The notes: a model not told the origin generated them from the letters alone. Positions 7,635 through 15,193 are shown, counted from the first letter of the stretch. The stretch: 64,000 nucleotides of DNA from an uncultured Flavihumibacter sp. (GCA_902168105.1 CABHOY010000061.1:1-64000); one strand, 5' to 3'. Translations and numbers: made by a program.

Positions 7635-7664
7635 TATTTATTCATCGTGTTATAATGAACAGTT

Positions 7665-8198
7665 ATGCATACGTTCTGTATACCAACAAAAGAAGATGTC
7701 TCTCCATTGAATAAAAAATACTTCGACTACTTTAATGACAAGTTAGGAATAATGCCTAACCTGTATGCTATGCTTGCCCTATCTGATACAGGACTGGATT
7801 CCTATGTGCAGCTGCAGTCCAGAAAGCAACTGTTGACAATAGAAGAAAAAGAAGTGATCAGCCTTGTGGTCGGTGCTTTTAATGAATCAGCATATTGCCT
7901 GCAGGCACATGCTATGATTGCGAGACTCAATGGTTTCAATGAACAACAGATGGCTGAGATAAAAACGGGTACAGCTGCGTTTGATCCAAAATATGATACG
8001 CTCGCCCGGCTTACATATAGCATGGTGCTTAACAAATGTAAGCCGGAGGAATCAACGCTGGACCAATTCTTCGCAATGGGTTATACTAATACCCATCTTG
8101 TAGATGTCGTATTGTGTATAGGCGCGAATATGATCTCTAACATGCTGACGCGCACGATGAATGTACCGTTAGATAATCCCCCTGAAATTTCAATCTGA
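7665..8198 (+). CDS. Carboxymuconolactone decarboxylase (CMD/AhpD-like) family protein
   Basis: A 177-residue all-helical protein of the AhpD/CMD superfamily. The active-site helix reads VGAFNESAYCLQAHAMIARLNG, giving E-x3-C-x3-H (about residues 72-79). The usual CxxC pair of peroxidase-type AhpD is reduced to one cysteine, as in the many CMD proteins of unknown function, so disulfide-based peroxidase activity is uncertain. It sits 30 nt after the AraC gene and is probably cotranscribed with it; the second repeat promoter follows 15 nt after its stop. Its link to the YHS/DoxX/ATP-grasp genes is by position only. Confidence 0.85.
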   Translation: MHTFCIPTKEDVSPLNKKYFDYFNDKLGIMPNLYAMLALSDTGLDSYVQLQSRKQLLTIEEKEVISLVVGAFNESAYCLQAHAMIARLNGFNEQQMAEIKTGTAAFDPKYDTLARLTYSMVLNKCKPEESTLDQFFAMGYTNTHLVDVVLCIGANMISNMLTRTMNVPLDNPPEISI

Positions 8199-8212
8199 TT
8201 GCACCTCTCATC

Positions 8213-8282
8213 ATTCGGGCAATTTAGATAAGTCTTCGGGAAGTGCCGGTATTTACCAGGGTTTCAGGACATAGTAGTTTTA
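8213..8282 (+). promoter_or_regulatory. Direct-repeat operator and promoter of the YHS gene run
   Basis: TCGGG at 8215 and 8236 (21 bp apart) and TAGTTTTA at 8275-8282 (39 bp after the second repeat) repeat the layout found before the AraC gene base for base in spacing. The shared flanks include ATTCGGGnAATyTrGATAA for the first half and TCGGGAA..GCyGGyATT for the second. Transcription should start near 8288, leaving a leader of about 80 nt before the first YHS gene. Confidence 0.65.
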
Positions 8283-8369
8283 CAGTGTTGTAAAGTAATG
8301 GGTAAAAAGATGATGTGTGATATTGAAACAACACACTCATTTCAAAAATCACTTGATAAAACGAAAGTC

Positions 8370-8840
8370 ATGAAAAAGGTAATTGGAATATTGGTTTTGG
8401 CATTGGTATTCGTAACCGGGGTGTCAGCACAACAAACAACGGAGGTACGCAAGAAGGAATACAATGTGGACAAGTCTGGGGTAGCGCTACAGGGGTACGA
8501 TCCTGTCGCATATTTCATTGATCATAAACCGGTGGAAGGCAAGAGCGATATCGCCACTGTTTATAATGGCATCACATACCGTTTTGCATCTGAAGAGCAC
8601 AGACAAACATTTAAAACGAGTCCCGCAAAATATGAACCTCAGTATGGCGGTTGGTGCGCATATGCAATGGGCGCTACCGGAGAGAAAGTAGAGATCAACC
8701 CTAAAACATTCAAGATCGTGGATGGTAAGCTGTTTGTTTTTTATAACAAGTACTTCAATAACACGCTGGTAAAATGGAATGAGGACGAACCCCATTTAAA
8801 AAATAGTGCAGATAACAACTGGACAAAGTTTGTCAAATAA
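8370..8840 (+). CDS. Exported YHS domain protein
   Basis: A 156-residue protein with a cleavable signal peptide (MKKVIGILVLALVFVTGVSA) and one YHS-type domain: GYDPVAYF, YNGITYRFASEEHRQTFKTSP, then YEPQYGGWCAYAMG with the conserved cysteine, and FKIVDGKLFVFYNK. YHS domains are thought to bind metal; here it would act in the periplasm. The frame is open to 8298, but the signal peptide fixes the start at 8370. It is the first gene of the run and is followed after 24 nt by a second YHS gene with about one third identity. No enzymatic residues beyond the Cys region are visible. Confidence 0.88.
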   Translation: MKKVIGILVLALVFVTGVSAQQTTEVRKKEYNVDKSGVALQGYDPVAYFIDHKPVEGKSDIATVYNGITYRFASEEHRQTFKTSPAKYEPQYGGWCAYAMGATGEKVEINPKTFKIVDGKLFVFYNKYFNNTLVKWNEDEPHLKNSADNNWTKFVK

Positions 8841-8864
8841 TCCATAACAACGTAAAACACACAA

Positions 8865-9314
8865 ATGAGAAATCTGATCATCGCAGCATGCGTATTATTC
8901 CTCGCAGCATGCGGAGCAAACAAAACAAACACACAGAAAGAAATTTTTACGCCCGATGGTAAGGCTATTAAAGGGTATGACCCCGTTGCTTTTTTTAAAG
9001 AGCAGAAAGCTGTAAAGGGTAAAGAAGAGTTGTCCTATACATGGAAAGAGGCACAATGGCTTTTCGCTTCGAAAGAGAACCTCGATAGCTTCCAGGCCAA
9101 TCCGGAACATTATGCACCACAGTATGGCGGGTATTGTGCCTATGGTACAGCTCACGGACATAAAGCGCCTACTGAAACTGATACCTGGACGATCGTAAAC
9201 AATAAACTATACTTCAATTATGATGCTAAGGTCAAAGAGAGTTGGATGAAAGATCAGCCGGGCTTTATTGAAAAAGCAGATAAGGAATGGGTGAACATAA
9301 AAGATAAAGAGTAA
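8865..9314 (+). CDS. YHS domain lipoprotein
   Basis: A 149-residue lipoprotein: the signal sequence ends in the lipobox LAAC (about residues 13-16). One YHS domain follows (GYDPVAFF, WLFASKENLDSFQANPEHY, APQYGGYCAYGTA with the conserved Cys, WTIVNNKLYFNYD). It is a diverged paralogue of the protein encoded just upstream, so the pair gives one soluble and one membrane-anchored exported YHS protein. Gaps of 24 and 26 nt on either side indicate cotranscription. A metal-handling role is inferred from the family only. Confidence 0.88.
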   Translation: MRNLIIAACVLFLAACGANKTNTQKEIFTPDGKAIKGYDPVAFFKEQKAVKGKEELSYTWKEAQWLFASKENLDSFQANPEHYAPQYGGYCAYGTAHGHKAPTETDTWTIVNNKLYFNYDAKVKESWMKDQPGFIEKADKEWVNIKDKE

Positions 9315-9340
9315 ATCATCAACAACTAAAAAGAAGTGAT

Positions 9341-9742
9341 ATGATCAAAGTTGTTATTCTCTGGGTACTGCGGCTGATCGCTGCTATTATTATGTTGCAG
9401 ACGCTATTCTTCAAGTTTACTGCGGCTCCTGAATCAGTTTATATCTTCTCTACCTTGGGAATTGAGCCCTGGGGACGGATTGGTATAGGGGTTCTTGAAC
9501 TGACTGCCTCCCTCCTGATTCTGTATCCACGTACGACTGGCTTCGGTGCTACATTGGCTACAGGATTAATGGGTGGTGCGATACTCTCCCATCTGACTAA
9601 ACTGGGTATTGTTGTTCAGGACGACGGCGGATTGCTTTTCATGTATGCTTTACTGGTATTTATAAGCAGCGGTGTTTTGGCGTTGGTATACAGAGCGCAG
9701 GTGCTTCATTTGCTTTTTAAGCCCAAATCTACTGCGTTATGA
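9341..9742 (+). CDS. DoxX-like membrane protein
   Basis: A 133-residue protein with four membrane segments (about 7-24, 45-62, 70-88, 100-122) in the DoxX/DoxX-like pattern: LRLIAAIIMLQTLFFKFTAAPESV, then GIGVLELTASLLILYP and GAILSHLTKLG. DoxX-family proteins have been tied to thiol and redox metabolism in some bacteria, but most are uncharacterised. The stop codon overlaps the start of the next gene by 4 nt (ATGA), so it is coupled to the DinB-like gene. Confidence 0.85.
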   Translation: MIKVVILWVLRLIAAIIMLQTLFFKFTAAPESVYIFSTLGIEPWGRIGIGVLELTASLLILYPRTTGFGATLATGLMGGAILSHLTKLGIVVQDDGGLLFMYALLVFISSGVLALVYRAQVLHLLFKPKSTAL

Positions 9743-10254
9743 CAACGGCTGTATCACAAGTAACGATACCTCTGGCGGGACTGCTACTGCAAATGCAGGA
9801 CCTGCTGGAGGAACTCACAGACGAACAATATGTGCAGCAGATAAAAGTGCTTTCCAATGCTACATTGGGACAACATACAAGACACATTATAGAGTTCTTC
9901 CTGGAGTTGAATACCGGTTATGTCACGGGAAAGGTGAACTACGATAAAAGAAAGCGGGATTACAGGATAGAGACCGGCAGGGCCTGCGCCATTCGCAGTT
10001 TGACAACAGTGATATCACTACTGGATAAGGAGAATAAGGCGCTCACACTAACGGTCGATTATAGTAACGACAATGAGGAACTGGGATCAGTGCAAACAAA
10101 CTATAGTCGTGAATTGGTCTATAACCTGGAGCATACCGTTCACCATATGGCCTTATTAAGAATTGGAGTTAACGCGGTGTCAACAATCGTCCTGCCGGAA
10201 GAATTCGGCGTTGCTATTTCAACTTTAAAACACAGGAGCGCATGTGTACAGTGA
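9739..10254 (+). CDS. DinB-like four-helix metal-binding protein
   Basis: A 171-residue protein of the DinB/YfiT superfamily. The predicted metal-binding histidines are visible as GQHTRHIIEFF (about residues 45-55) and LEHTVHHMALLRIG (about 130-143). Members include thiol-S-transferases that use glutathione, mycothiol or bacillithiol, and proteins of unknown activity. It overlaps doxX by 4 nt and the NRDE/ATP-grasp gene by 13 nt, so all three are translationally linked. The specific reaction is unknown. Confidence 0.82.
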   Translation: MTTAVSQVTIPLAGLLLQMQDLLEELTDEQYVQQIKVLSNATLGQHTRHIIEFFLELNTGYVTGKVNYDKRKRDYRIETGRACAIRSLTTVISLLDKENKALTLTVDYSNDNEELGSVQTNYSRELVYNLEHTVHHMALLRIGVNAVSTIVLPEEFGVAISTLKHRSACVQ

Positions 10255-12035
10255 CCTTCATACCAACAGCAGCAGGTATTCATCTTACATCCAATAGGGA
10301 CGAGCAGGTAGCTAGGGGCCGTGCAATTGATCCTGACTATTTCCCGGGGAACGGCTATACACTGATCTTTCCGAAAGACCCCGATGCCGGTGGTAGCTGG
10401 ATCGCGCTTAAAGATAACGGAGATGCTCTGGTGCTGTTGAATGGGGCTTTTATAAAACATTTGCATAAGCCACCATACAGAAGGAGTCGCGGACTGGTTT
10501 TATTGGATGTTATAAAAGCGGCAGATCCCGGACAAGCGTTTAATGAAATTGATCTTGAAGGAATAGAGCCATTTACATTGGTACTTTTTATCAAAGGAGC
10601 GCTATGGGAGTGCCGCTGGGATGGTTTTAAAAAACACCGCTTGCCACTGGATGCCGGAACAGCGTATATATGGTCGTCTGTCACTTTGTACGATGATGGC
10701 GAAACCGTGGAGAGGCGGCAATGGTTTCGCGATTGGCTGAATCAAAGGAATGATCAGATTAATACCGAAGAGATATTTTCTTTCCATCAGTATGCAGGGA
10801 AAGGCGATGTAAGAAATAGCCTGGTCATGAACCGGGATGATAAGGTGCGTACGGTCAGTATCACATCGATCTTTGTAAGTGACAATCAGTTACGGATGCG
10901 CCACAGGGACCTGCTATCTGGCGCTGATACAGAGAGGTCCTTTGGCCGCAACAAGGTATCGCGTGCTGAATCGAAAACGAGTAAGTGGATGCCTGCGGTA
11001 CGTCGTGCCATCATTAGAGCGAGGCATTGGGAATATTGGCCGTCTTACATGATCTATGGGCCAATATATTTTTACTGGTTATGGTTAAGTATAAAAGCCC
11101 GCTCTTTCTTTTTTTTCAGTGCTGCTAATCCTGGTATTAAGAATGCCGGATTTGCACAGGAGCGAAAGAGCGATATCTATAAATTGATCCCGCAACAGTA
11201 TTATCCGCAAACACAATTTTATGATGCAAGCGCAGTTCCGGATGTTGTGATCAGGCGACTTGAAAAAAGGGGAATGACTTTTCCGCTGATAGCGAAACCG
11301 GATATGGGAGAGCGCGGCGTGCAGGTAAAACTGCTGGATACAGTAGCAGATCTGGAAAACTATTGCCGTCTTAGTGAGGTGGACTTTATCGTGCAGGAAT
11401 ACATTAATTACGAACTGGAGGCTGGCATTTTCTATTACCGGATTCCCGGAGAGCGGAGCGGGCATATTTCCGGTATCGTGGGGAAAGAATTTCTCTCTGT
11501 TACAGGAGATGGAACATCAACGATAGCGATGCTGCTTGAAAAACAAGATAGGGCATTATTACAGCTCCCTTCTCTCCGGCAAACCCAGGGTAAAGCACTC
11601 GATGTAATACTGAAGGCCGGCATCAGGCAGGTAATAGTGCCGTATGGTAATCATAGCCGTGGGACCTTATTTGTCGATTTGAGCGACAGGATCAATGACT
11701 CATTGACAAGTGTGATAGACACCGTTTGCAAACAGATACCCGGGTTTTACTATGGCCGCTTAGATATAAAATTCAAAAGCTGGGAAGCACTGAATAACGG
11801 GACCGGCTTTTCTATTATAGAATTAAATGGGGCGGGCAGTGAGCCTACGCATATTTATGATCCTTCTCATTCACTATTTTTTGCGTGGGAAGAAGTGTGC
11901 CGGCATTGGGATTTATTATACCGTATCAGTAAGCTGAATGCAAAGAGGAAAGGGCTTTCCCTGATGAACATTACAGAGGGAATGAAAATGTTGCAAAACC
12001 ACACGCGTCATTTAAAACAAGTCAGGCAGCTATGA
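10242..12035 (+). CDS. NRDE (TANGO2-like) domain fused to a D-Ala-D-Ala-ligase-type ATP-grasp domain
   Basis: A 597-residue two-domain protein. Residues 1-230 are an NRDE/TANGO2 domain: Met-Cys start (Cys2 is the would-be N-terminal nucleophile of an Ntn-hydrolase fold), SNRDE at 17-21, AGGSWIALKDNG and LLNG. Residues about 258-597 are a Bacteroidota-type ATP-grasp module starting with a hydrophobic aromatic segment (YGPIYFYWLWLSIKARSFFF), then FPLIAKPDMGERGVQV, IVQEYINYELEAG, GRLDIKF and IIELNGAGSEPTHIYDP, which supply the ATP- and Mg-binding residues. ATP-grasp enzymes join a carboxylate to an amine; NRDE proteins resemble amidases or acylases. The fused product could make and break an amide. 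It overlaps dinB by 13 nt and lysE by 4 nt. Confidence 0.88.
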   Translation: MCTVTFIPTAAGIHLTSNRDEQVARGRAIDPDYFPGNGYTLIFPKDPDAGGSWIALKDNGDALVLLNGAFIKHLHKPPYRRSRGLVLLDVIKAADPGQAFNEIDLEGIEPFTLVLFIKGALWECRWDGFKKHRLPLDAGTAYIWSSVTLYDDGETVERRQWFRDWLNQRNDQINTEEIFSFHQYAGKGDVRNSLVMNRDDKVRTVSITSIFVSDNQLRMRHRDLLSGADTERSFGRNKVSRAESKTSKWMPAVRRAIIRARHWEYWPSYMIYGPIYFYWLWLSIKARSFFFFSAANPGIKNAGFAQERKSDIYKLIPQQYYPQTQFYDASAVPDVVIRRLEKRGMTFPLIAKPDMGERGVQVKLLDTVADLENYCRLSEVDFIVQEYINYELEAGIFYYRIPGERSGHISGIVGKEFLSVTGDGTSTIAMLLEKQDRALLQLPSLRQTQGKALDVILKAGIRQVIVPYGNHSRGTLFVDLSDRINDSLTSVIDTVCKQIPGFYYGRLDIKFKSWEALNNGTGFSIIELNGAGSEPTHIYDPSHSLFFAWEEVCRHWDLLYRISKLNAKRKGLSLMNITEGMKMLQNHTRHLKQVRQL

Positions 12036-12700
12036 AACAGTATATGAGACTTATTGCCTGGGCGATGATCATCAGTTTTGCCGGTTCATTGCCACTGGGT
12101 ACACTGAACCTGACTGTCGCCAATTTCAGTTTTACAGATGATCTGCCGGGAGCAACGATGTTCTCTGTAGCAGCCATCTTTATAGAAATGCTCCTGGTGC
12201 GTATTGCATTGATGGCGGTGCAGCAGCTTGAAAAATTAAAACGGTTGGTATTGTATTTTAACCTGATCGCGGGGGGGGTATTATTGTTGCTCGCGTTTAA
12301 TAGCCTGATGGCCGCATGGCAGAAGCTGGAATTCCGCGCGGAATTGCCTTTCACTGGCTTGCATCCCTTTGTACTTGGACTGTTGTTGAGTATTATCAAT
12401 CCCCTGCATGTACCATTCTGGATAGGATGGACTGCTGTGTTAAAGTCTAAGAATGTATTGGATGACAGCGATGCTTCACAGAATTTTTATGTTTTAGCGA
12501 TCGGGCTGGGTACTACAATGGCCTTTGGATTATATGCGCTTGCAGGCCGCTTTTTGATCGACCATCTATTGCTGCAGCATGTACTGTTGAACTGGATCGT
12601 GGGTATAACATTGCTGGTAACAGCACTTGCACAGCTCTATAAGGCGTTTTTCGTACAACCGGCTCCTGTATTTACAAGGGGTAGCGGTCTAAATGAGTAA
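12032..12700 (+). CDS. LysE-type amino-acid or metabolite exporter
   Basis: A 222-residue membrane protein with about six hydrophobic segments and the LysE/RhtB pattern: an N-terminal segment with SLPLGTLNLTVANFSF (family P-G-P/P-L-G-x-x-N region), a helix pair around LIAGGVLLLLAFNSLMAAW, then GLLLSIINPLHVPFWIGWTAVL (conserved NPxxxxFW) and a C-terminal pair. It starts inside the stop of the NRDE/ATP-grasp gene (ATGA). As the last gene of the run it is a plausible exporter for the ATP-grasp product. It ends 9 nt before the convergent second AraC gene. Confidence 0.85.
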   Translation: MKQYMRLIAWAMIISFAGSLPLGTLNLTVANFSFTDDLPGATMFSVAAIFIEMLLVRIALMAVQQLEKLKRLVLYFNLIAGGVLLLLAFNSLMAAWQKLEFRAELPFTGLHPFVLGLLLSIINPLHVPFWIGWTAVLKSKNVLDDSDASQNFYVLAIGLGTTMAFGLYALAGRFLIDHLLLQHVLLNWIVGITLLVTALAQLYKAFFVQPAPVFTRGSGLNE

Positions 12701-12709
12701 ACTGTTCAG

Positions 12710-13594
12710 TTACTTTGTCTGACAATTATTGCCACTGCTTGTAAGAATAGCAGGCTTGTTATTGCGAAAATCTGATGGTGCAAATGATGCCAGCTTTTTA
12801 AAGAACGCACTGAAATGTGCGGCATCTGCAAAACCGAGATCATAGGCTATTTCTTTCGAAGATTTGTCCGTATATATTAACAGCCGTTTTGCCTCAAGCA
12901 GGACCCTGTCTTGTATAATAGCTAATGGTGATTTGTCATTGTACAACGCGAACAGATTGGCAAGGGTTTTAGGGGAGCGGTTCAGTTGATCTGCATAAAA
13001 CTTGACACGGTGCTCAACCTTGTAGTTCTTTTCCACTAGCAGATTGTATTGGCGGACGATGCTCAGCTTTGATTCGGGCAGTGCTTCTTCATTAAGGAAT
13101 TGCTCCTTTGCCAGGCGGGTAATGATAATGATCAGTCTTTTCAGGAGCATTTGCAGCATGTCCTGCTGAATATTGTCTACGGTCTCAAACTCGTCCAGGA
13201 AGACCTTTAACAGCAGGTCAATTTTATACTGCATTACATTATTCAGCTCAATGAACATCATATCCCGGGAGCCATAAAAAAGAAAGCCTACACAACTTAC
13301 TTCCTTGTCATGGTCTACAATGCAATAAAACGGGCGGTTGAACTGCCATGCAACAATACACTCGGGGTTTGCGAACTGGAAGGTTTGATTAACCATCAGG
13401 CAGAGTATGGTGTTGTTCGGGAACTCATATTTTACGCCGTCAATTAATACAGCCTGCGACTCGCCTCTGTTCCAGGCAATGGTCAGCAACTTTTCCTTCC
13501 GGTCTTTGCCATAGAAATACCGGTCAAATTCTGCCTCGTCCAATATTAGCCTGCATTCACCCGAAGTCTTATTGTTTTTATACGCTAACCTCAT
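12710..13594 (-). CDS. AraC-type transcriptional regulator, paralogue of the 6792 gene
   Basis: A 294-residue AraC-family regulator pointing toward the YHS/ATP-grasp run. The C-terminal DNA-binding part includes SSKEIAYDLGFADAAHFSAFFKK; the N-terminal sensor shares LIDGVKYEFPNNTILCLMVNQ-like strands and FYCIVDHDKEVSCVGFLFYG with the first regulator. The pair looks like a duplication bracketing the gene run. No TCGGG repeat was seen upstream of this copy, so it may not be under the same control. It is followed on the minus strand only by the convergent lysE. Confidence 0.9.
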   Translation of the reverse strand: MRLAYKNNKTSGECRLILDEAEFDRYFYGKDRKEKLLTIAWNRGESQAVLIDGVKYEFPNNTILCLMVNQTFQFANPECIVAWQFNRPFYCIVDHDKEVSCVGFLFYGSRDMMFIELNNVMQYKIDLLLKVFLDEFETVDNIQQDMLQMLLKRLIIIITRLAKEQFLNEEALPESKLSIVRQYNLLVEKNYKVEHRVKFYADQLNRSPKTLANLFALYNDKSPLAIIQDRVLLEAKRLLIYTDKSSKEIAYDLGFADAAHFSAFFKKLASFAPSDFRNNKPAILTSSGNNCQTK

Positions 13595-13647
13595 GGTAAT
13601 ATGAACACATTTTTAAATTCAAATGTTGTAATGCGTCTCAGCATATG

Positions 13648-13711
13648 ATCGTCTGTAAAATAAGGAAGTACCACGTTTTAAAACGCAGTACTTCCTTATT
13701 TTACAGACGAT
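13648..13711. terminator. 64-bp palindrome downstream of the NAD(P)-binding gene
   Basis: Arms of 24 bp (ATCGTCTGTAAAATAAGGAA... and its complement) pair perfectly, then two mismatched bases on each side, then the self-complementary centre CGTTTTAAAACG. Total 64 bp, the same length as the palindrome at 6423-6486 but unrelated in sequence. It lies between the start of the second AraC gene and the end of the quinone-reductase-like gene and is a likely terminator for the latter. Confidence 0.6.
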
Positions 13712-13734
13712 TATTTTTAAACGGTAAATCTGGC

Positions 13735-14613
13735 TTATTTGGTGTTGTAAACTGCTTTCAGGTATTCGGCAACGCTACCTCCTTTCCTCCCGGTCAGCTT
13801 TTCCAGATCAGCGCTGACGTTGGCAAATTCGCCTTCTTTAGCCGCTCCGCTGAATCCTGCGAAGATCCCGATGTATTCTGATGGTACGCCCGCTTTGGTC
13901 AGTGCTGCTGTAAACTCTTCAGATGTTGGTGATACATGGGAGATCTGCTTGCCTGTAATAGCCGACAGCGTGGCAGCAATATCAGCATAAGATATGGCCT
14001 CCGGTCCTGTCAGTTCATAACTACGGTTCTCATGGCCCTCTCCTGTCAGCACTTCCACTCCTGCTTCTGCAAGGTCGGCACGCAGAACGAATGCCGTCTT
14101 ACCCTCGCCGGTGGGCAGATAGATGGTGCCGGTTTCCAGGACCTTATCTCCTATGAACATTGGTATGACTTCAGCGTACAGCCCGTGTTGCAGGATGGTA
14201 TATTTCAACCCCGATGATTTTAATAACTTTTCAACCAACAGGTGTGTCGTGGCCACTAAATGGATGGGGGATGTGGCTGTTTCGTTCTTCCGCTGGAAAC
14301 TGGTGTAGACCACATGTCCTACTTTTGTTTCTATTGCTGCGTTCACTACATTTTCATGCTGTGGCCCCCTGTTAACAACATCATTGCCCGATACGAAGTA
14401 AAGCTTGTCAATGCCTTTAAAAGCGGCTACGAGGGATGCTTTGTCATCATAGCTGCCTATAGCCACCTCAACGCCTGACTGTTTGAACGGTACTGCTTTC
14501 GCTTCGTCACGCACTAAAACTTTTACATTGGATGCAGGTACTTTGGTGAGTAATTTTTCTAAAACAATACGACCAAGGTGTCCTGTTACGCCTGTTACTA
14601 ATATTTTGCCCAT
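13735..14613 (-). CDS. NmrA/SDR family NAD(P)H:quinone oxidoreductase (QorB-like)
   Basis: A 292-residue atypical short-chain dehydrogenase resembling E. coli QorB (YtfG). The N-terminus MGKILVTGVTGHLGRIVLEKLL carries the nucleotide-binding GxxGxxG, followed by VKVLVRDEAKAVPFKQSGVEV, GIDKLYFVSG and the HVVYTSFQRK strand. The family reduces quinones with NADPH and lacks the classic YxxxK triad in most members. It is divergent from an HxlR regulator with a 150-bp shared promoter region, the same arrangement as E. coli qorB-qorR, so quinone or electrophile-responsive control is likely. Confidence 0.88.
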   Translation of the reverse strand: MGKILVTGVTGHLGRIVLEKLLTKVPASNVKVLVRDEAKAVPFKQSGVEVAIGSYDDKASLVAAFKGIDKLYFVSGNDVVNRGPQHENVVNAAIETKVGHVVYTSFQRKNETATSPIHLVATTHLLVEKLLKSSGLKYTILQHGLYAEVIPMFIGDKVLETGTIYLPTGEGKTAFVLRADLAEAGVEVLTGEGHENRSYELTGPEAISYADIAATLSAITGKQISHVSPTSEEFTAALTKAGVPSEYIGIFAGFSGAAKEGEFANVSADLEKLTGRKGGSVAEYLKAVYNTK

Positions 14614-14632
14614 TTTTCTTTAATTTACTGTA

Positions 14633-14670
14633 TTGGTTACTAAATTACCTTTAGTTACTTTTGGTAAGTC
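14633..14670. promoter_or_regulatory. Candidate HxlR operator between the divergent genes
   Basis: TTACC (14645) and GGTAA (14663) form an inverted pair, TTACCTTTAGTTACTTTTGGTAA, with extra GTTACT copies at 14636 and 14654. Winged-helix HxlR proteins bind such short inverted repeats; the position in the divergent promoter region supports an operator for both genes. Confidence 0.45.
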
Positions 14671-14763
14671 AAAGGTACTGTGCTGCCTGATCGCTGACAA
14701 GAAGGCACCGCGCGGTTTGATTGTTACGCCGAAGTAACTATTATTGAATATCAATAGGTTGAG

Positions 14764-15138
14764 ATGAGAAAAAACTTAAAAAAATATGGTGCTACCCCCG
14801 GGGGATGTGCAGTCAGGAATGTATTAGACCGTTTGGGTGACAAATGGTCCATGCTGGTCATTATCATTCTGGGAGAGCAAGGCACGATGCGGTTTAATCA
14901 ATTGCATCATGAGATAGGTGATATTTCCCAGAAGATGCTGACCGTCACACTCAAGACGCTGGAAGCGGATGGATTATTGACCCGTAAGGTGTACGCGGAG
15001 ATCCCACCTAAGGTAGAATATACGCTGACAGAACGGGGAACCACCCTTTTACCACATCTCGAAGGTCTGGGAGAATGGGCTACGACCCATATGCAGGGCA
15101 TCTATGCATCCCGTGAACAATATGCAACCGGGGCCTAG
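14764..15138 (+). CDS. HxlR-family winged-helix regulator (QorR-like)
   Basis: A 124-residue HxlR/DUF24 regulator. The N-terminal GGCAVRNVLDRLGDKWSMLVI carries the family's conserved cysteine (residue 15), which in YodB, HypR and QorR relatives senses quinones, diamide or hypochlorite. The winged helix continues with MRFNQLHHEIGDISQKMLTVTLKTLEADGLL and VEYTLTERGTTL. Divergent from the quinone-reductase-like gene, it probably represses that gene and itself, releasing DNA after cysteine oxidation. Start at the ATG 14764 gives the normal family length. Confidence 0.88.
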   Translation: MRKNLKKYGATPGGCAVRNVLDRLGDKWSMLVIIILGEQGTMRFNQLHHEIGDISQKMLTVTLKTLEADGLLTRKVYAEIPPKVEYTLTERGTTLLPHLEGLGEWATTHMQGIYASREQYATGA

Positions 15139-15193
15139 TAGTGGAGGGACTTCTAATTAATGCTATCTTTACAGATAGTTTTAATTGATTTTA

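Noticed and set aside
11085..11465. A 126-codon minus-strand frame inside the NRDE/ATP-grasp gene
   Set aside because: It is antisense to conserved ATP-grasp motifs and shows no domain of its own.
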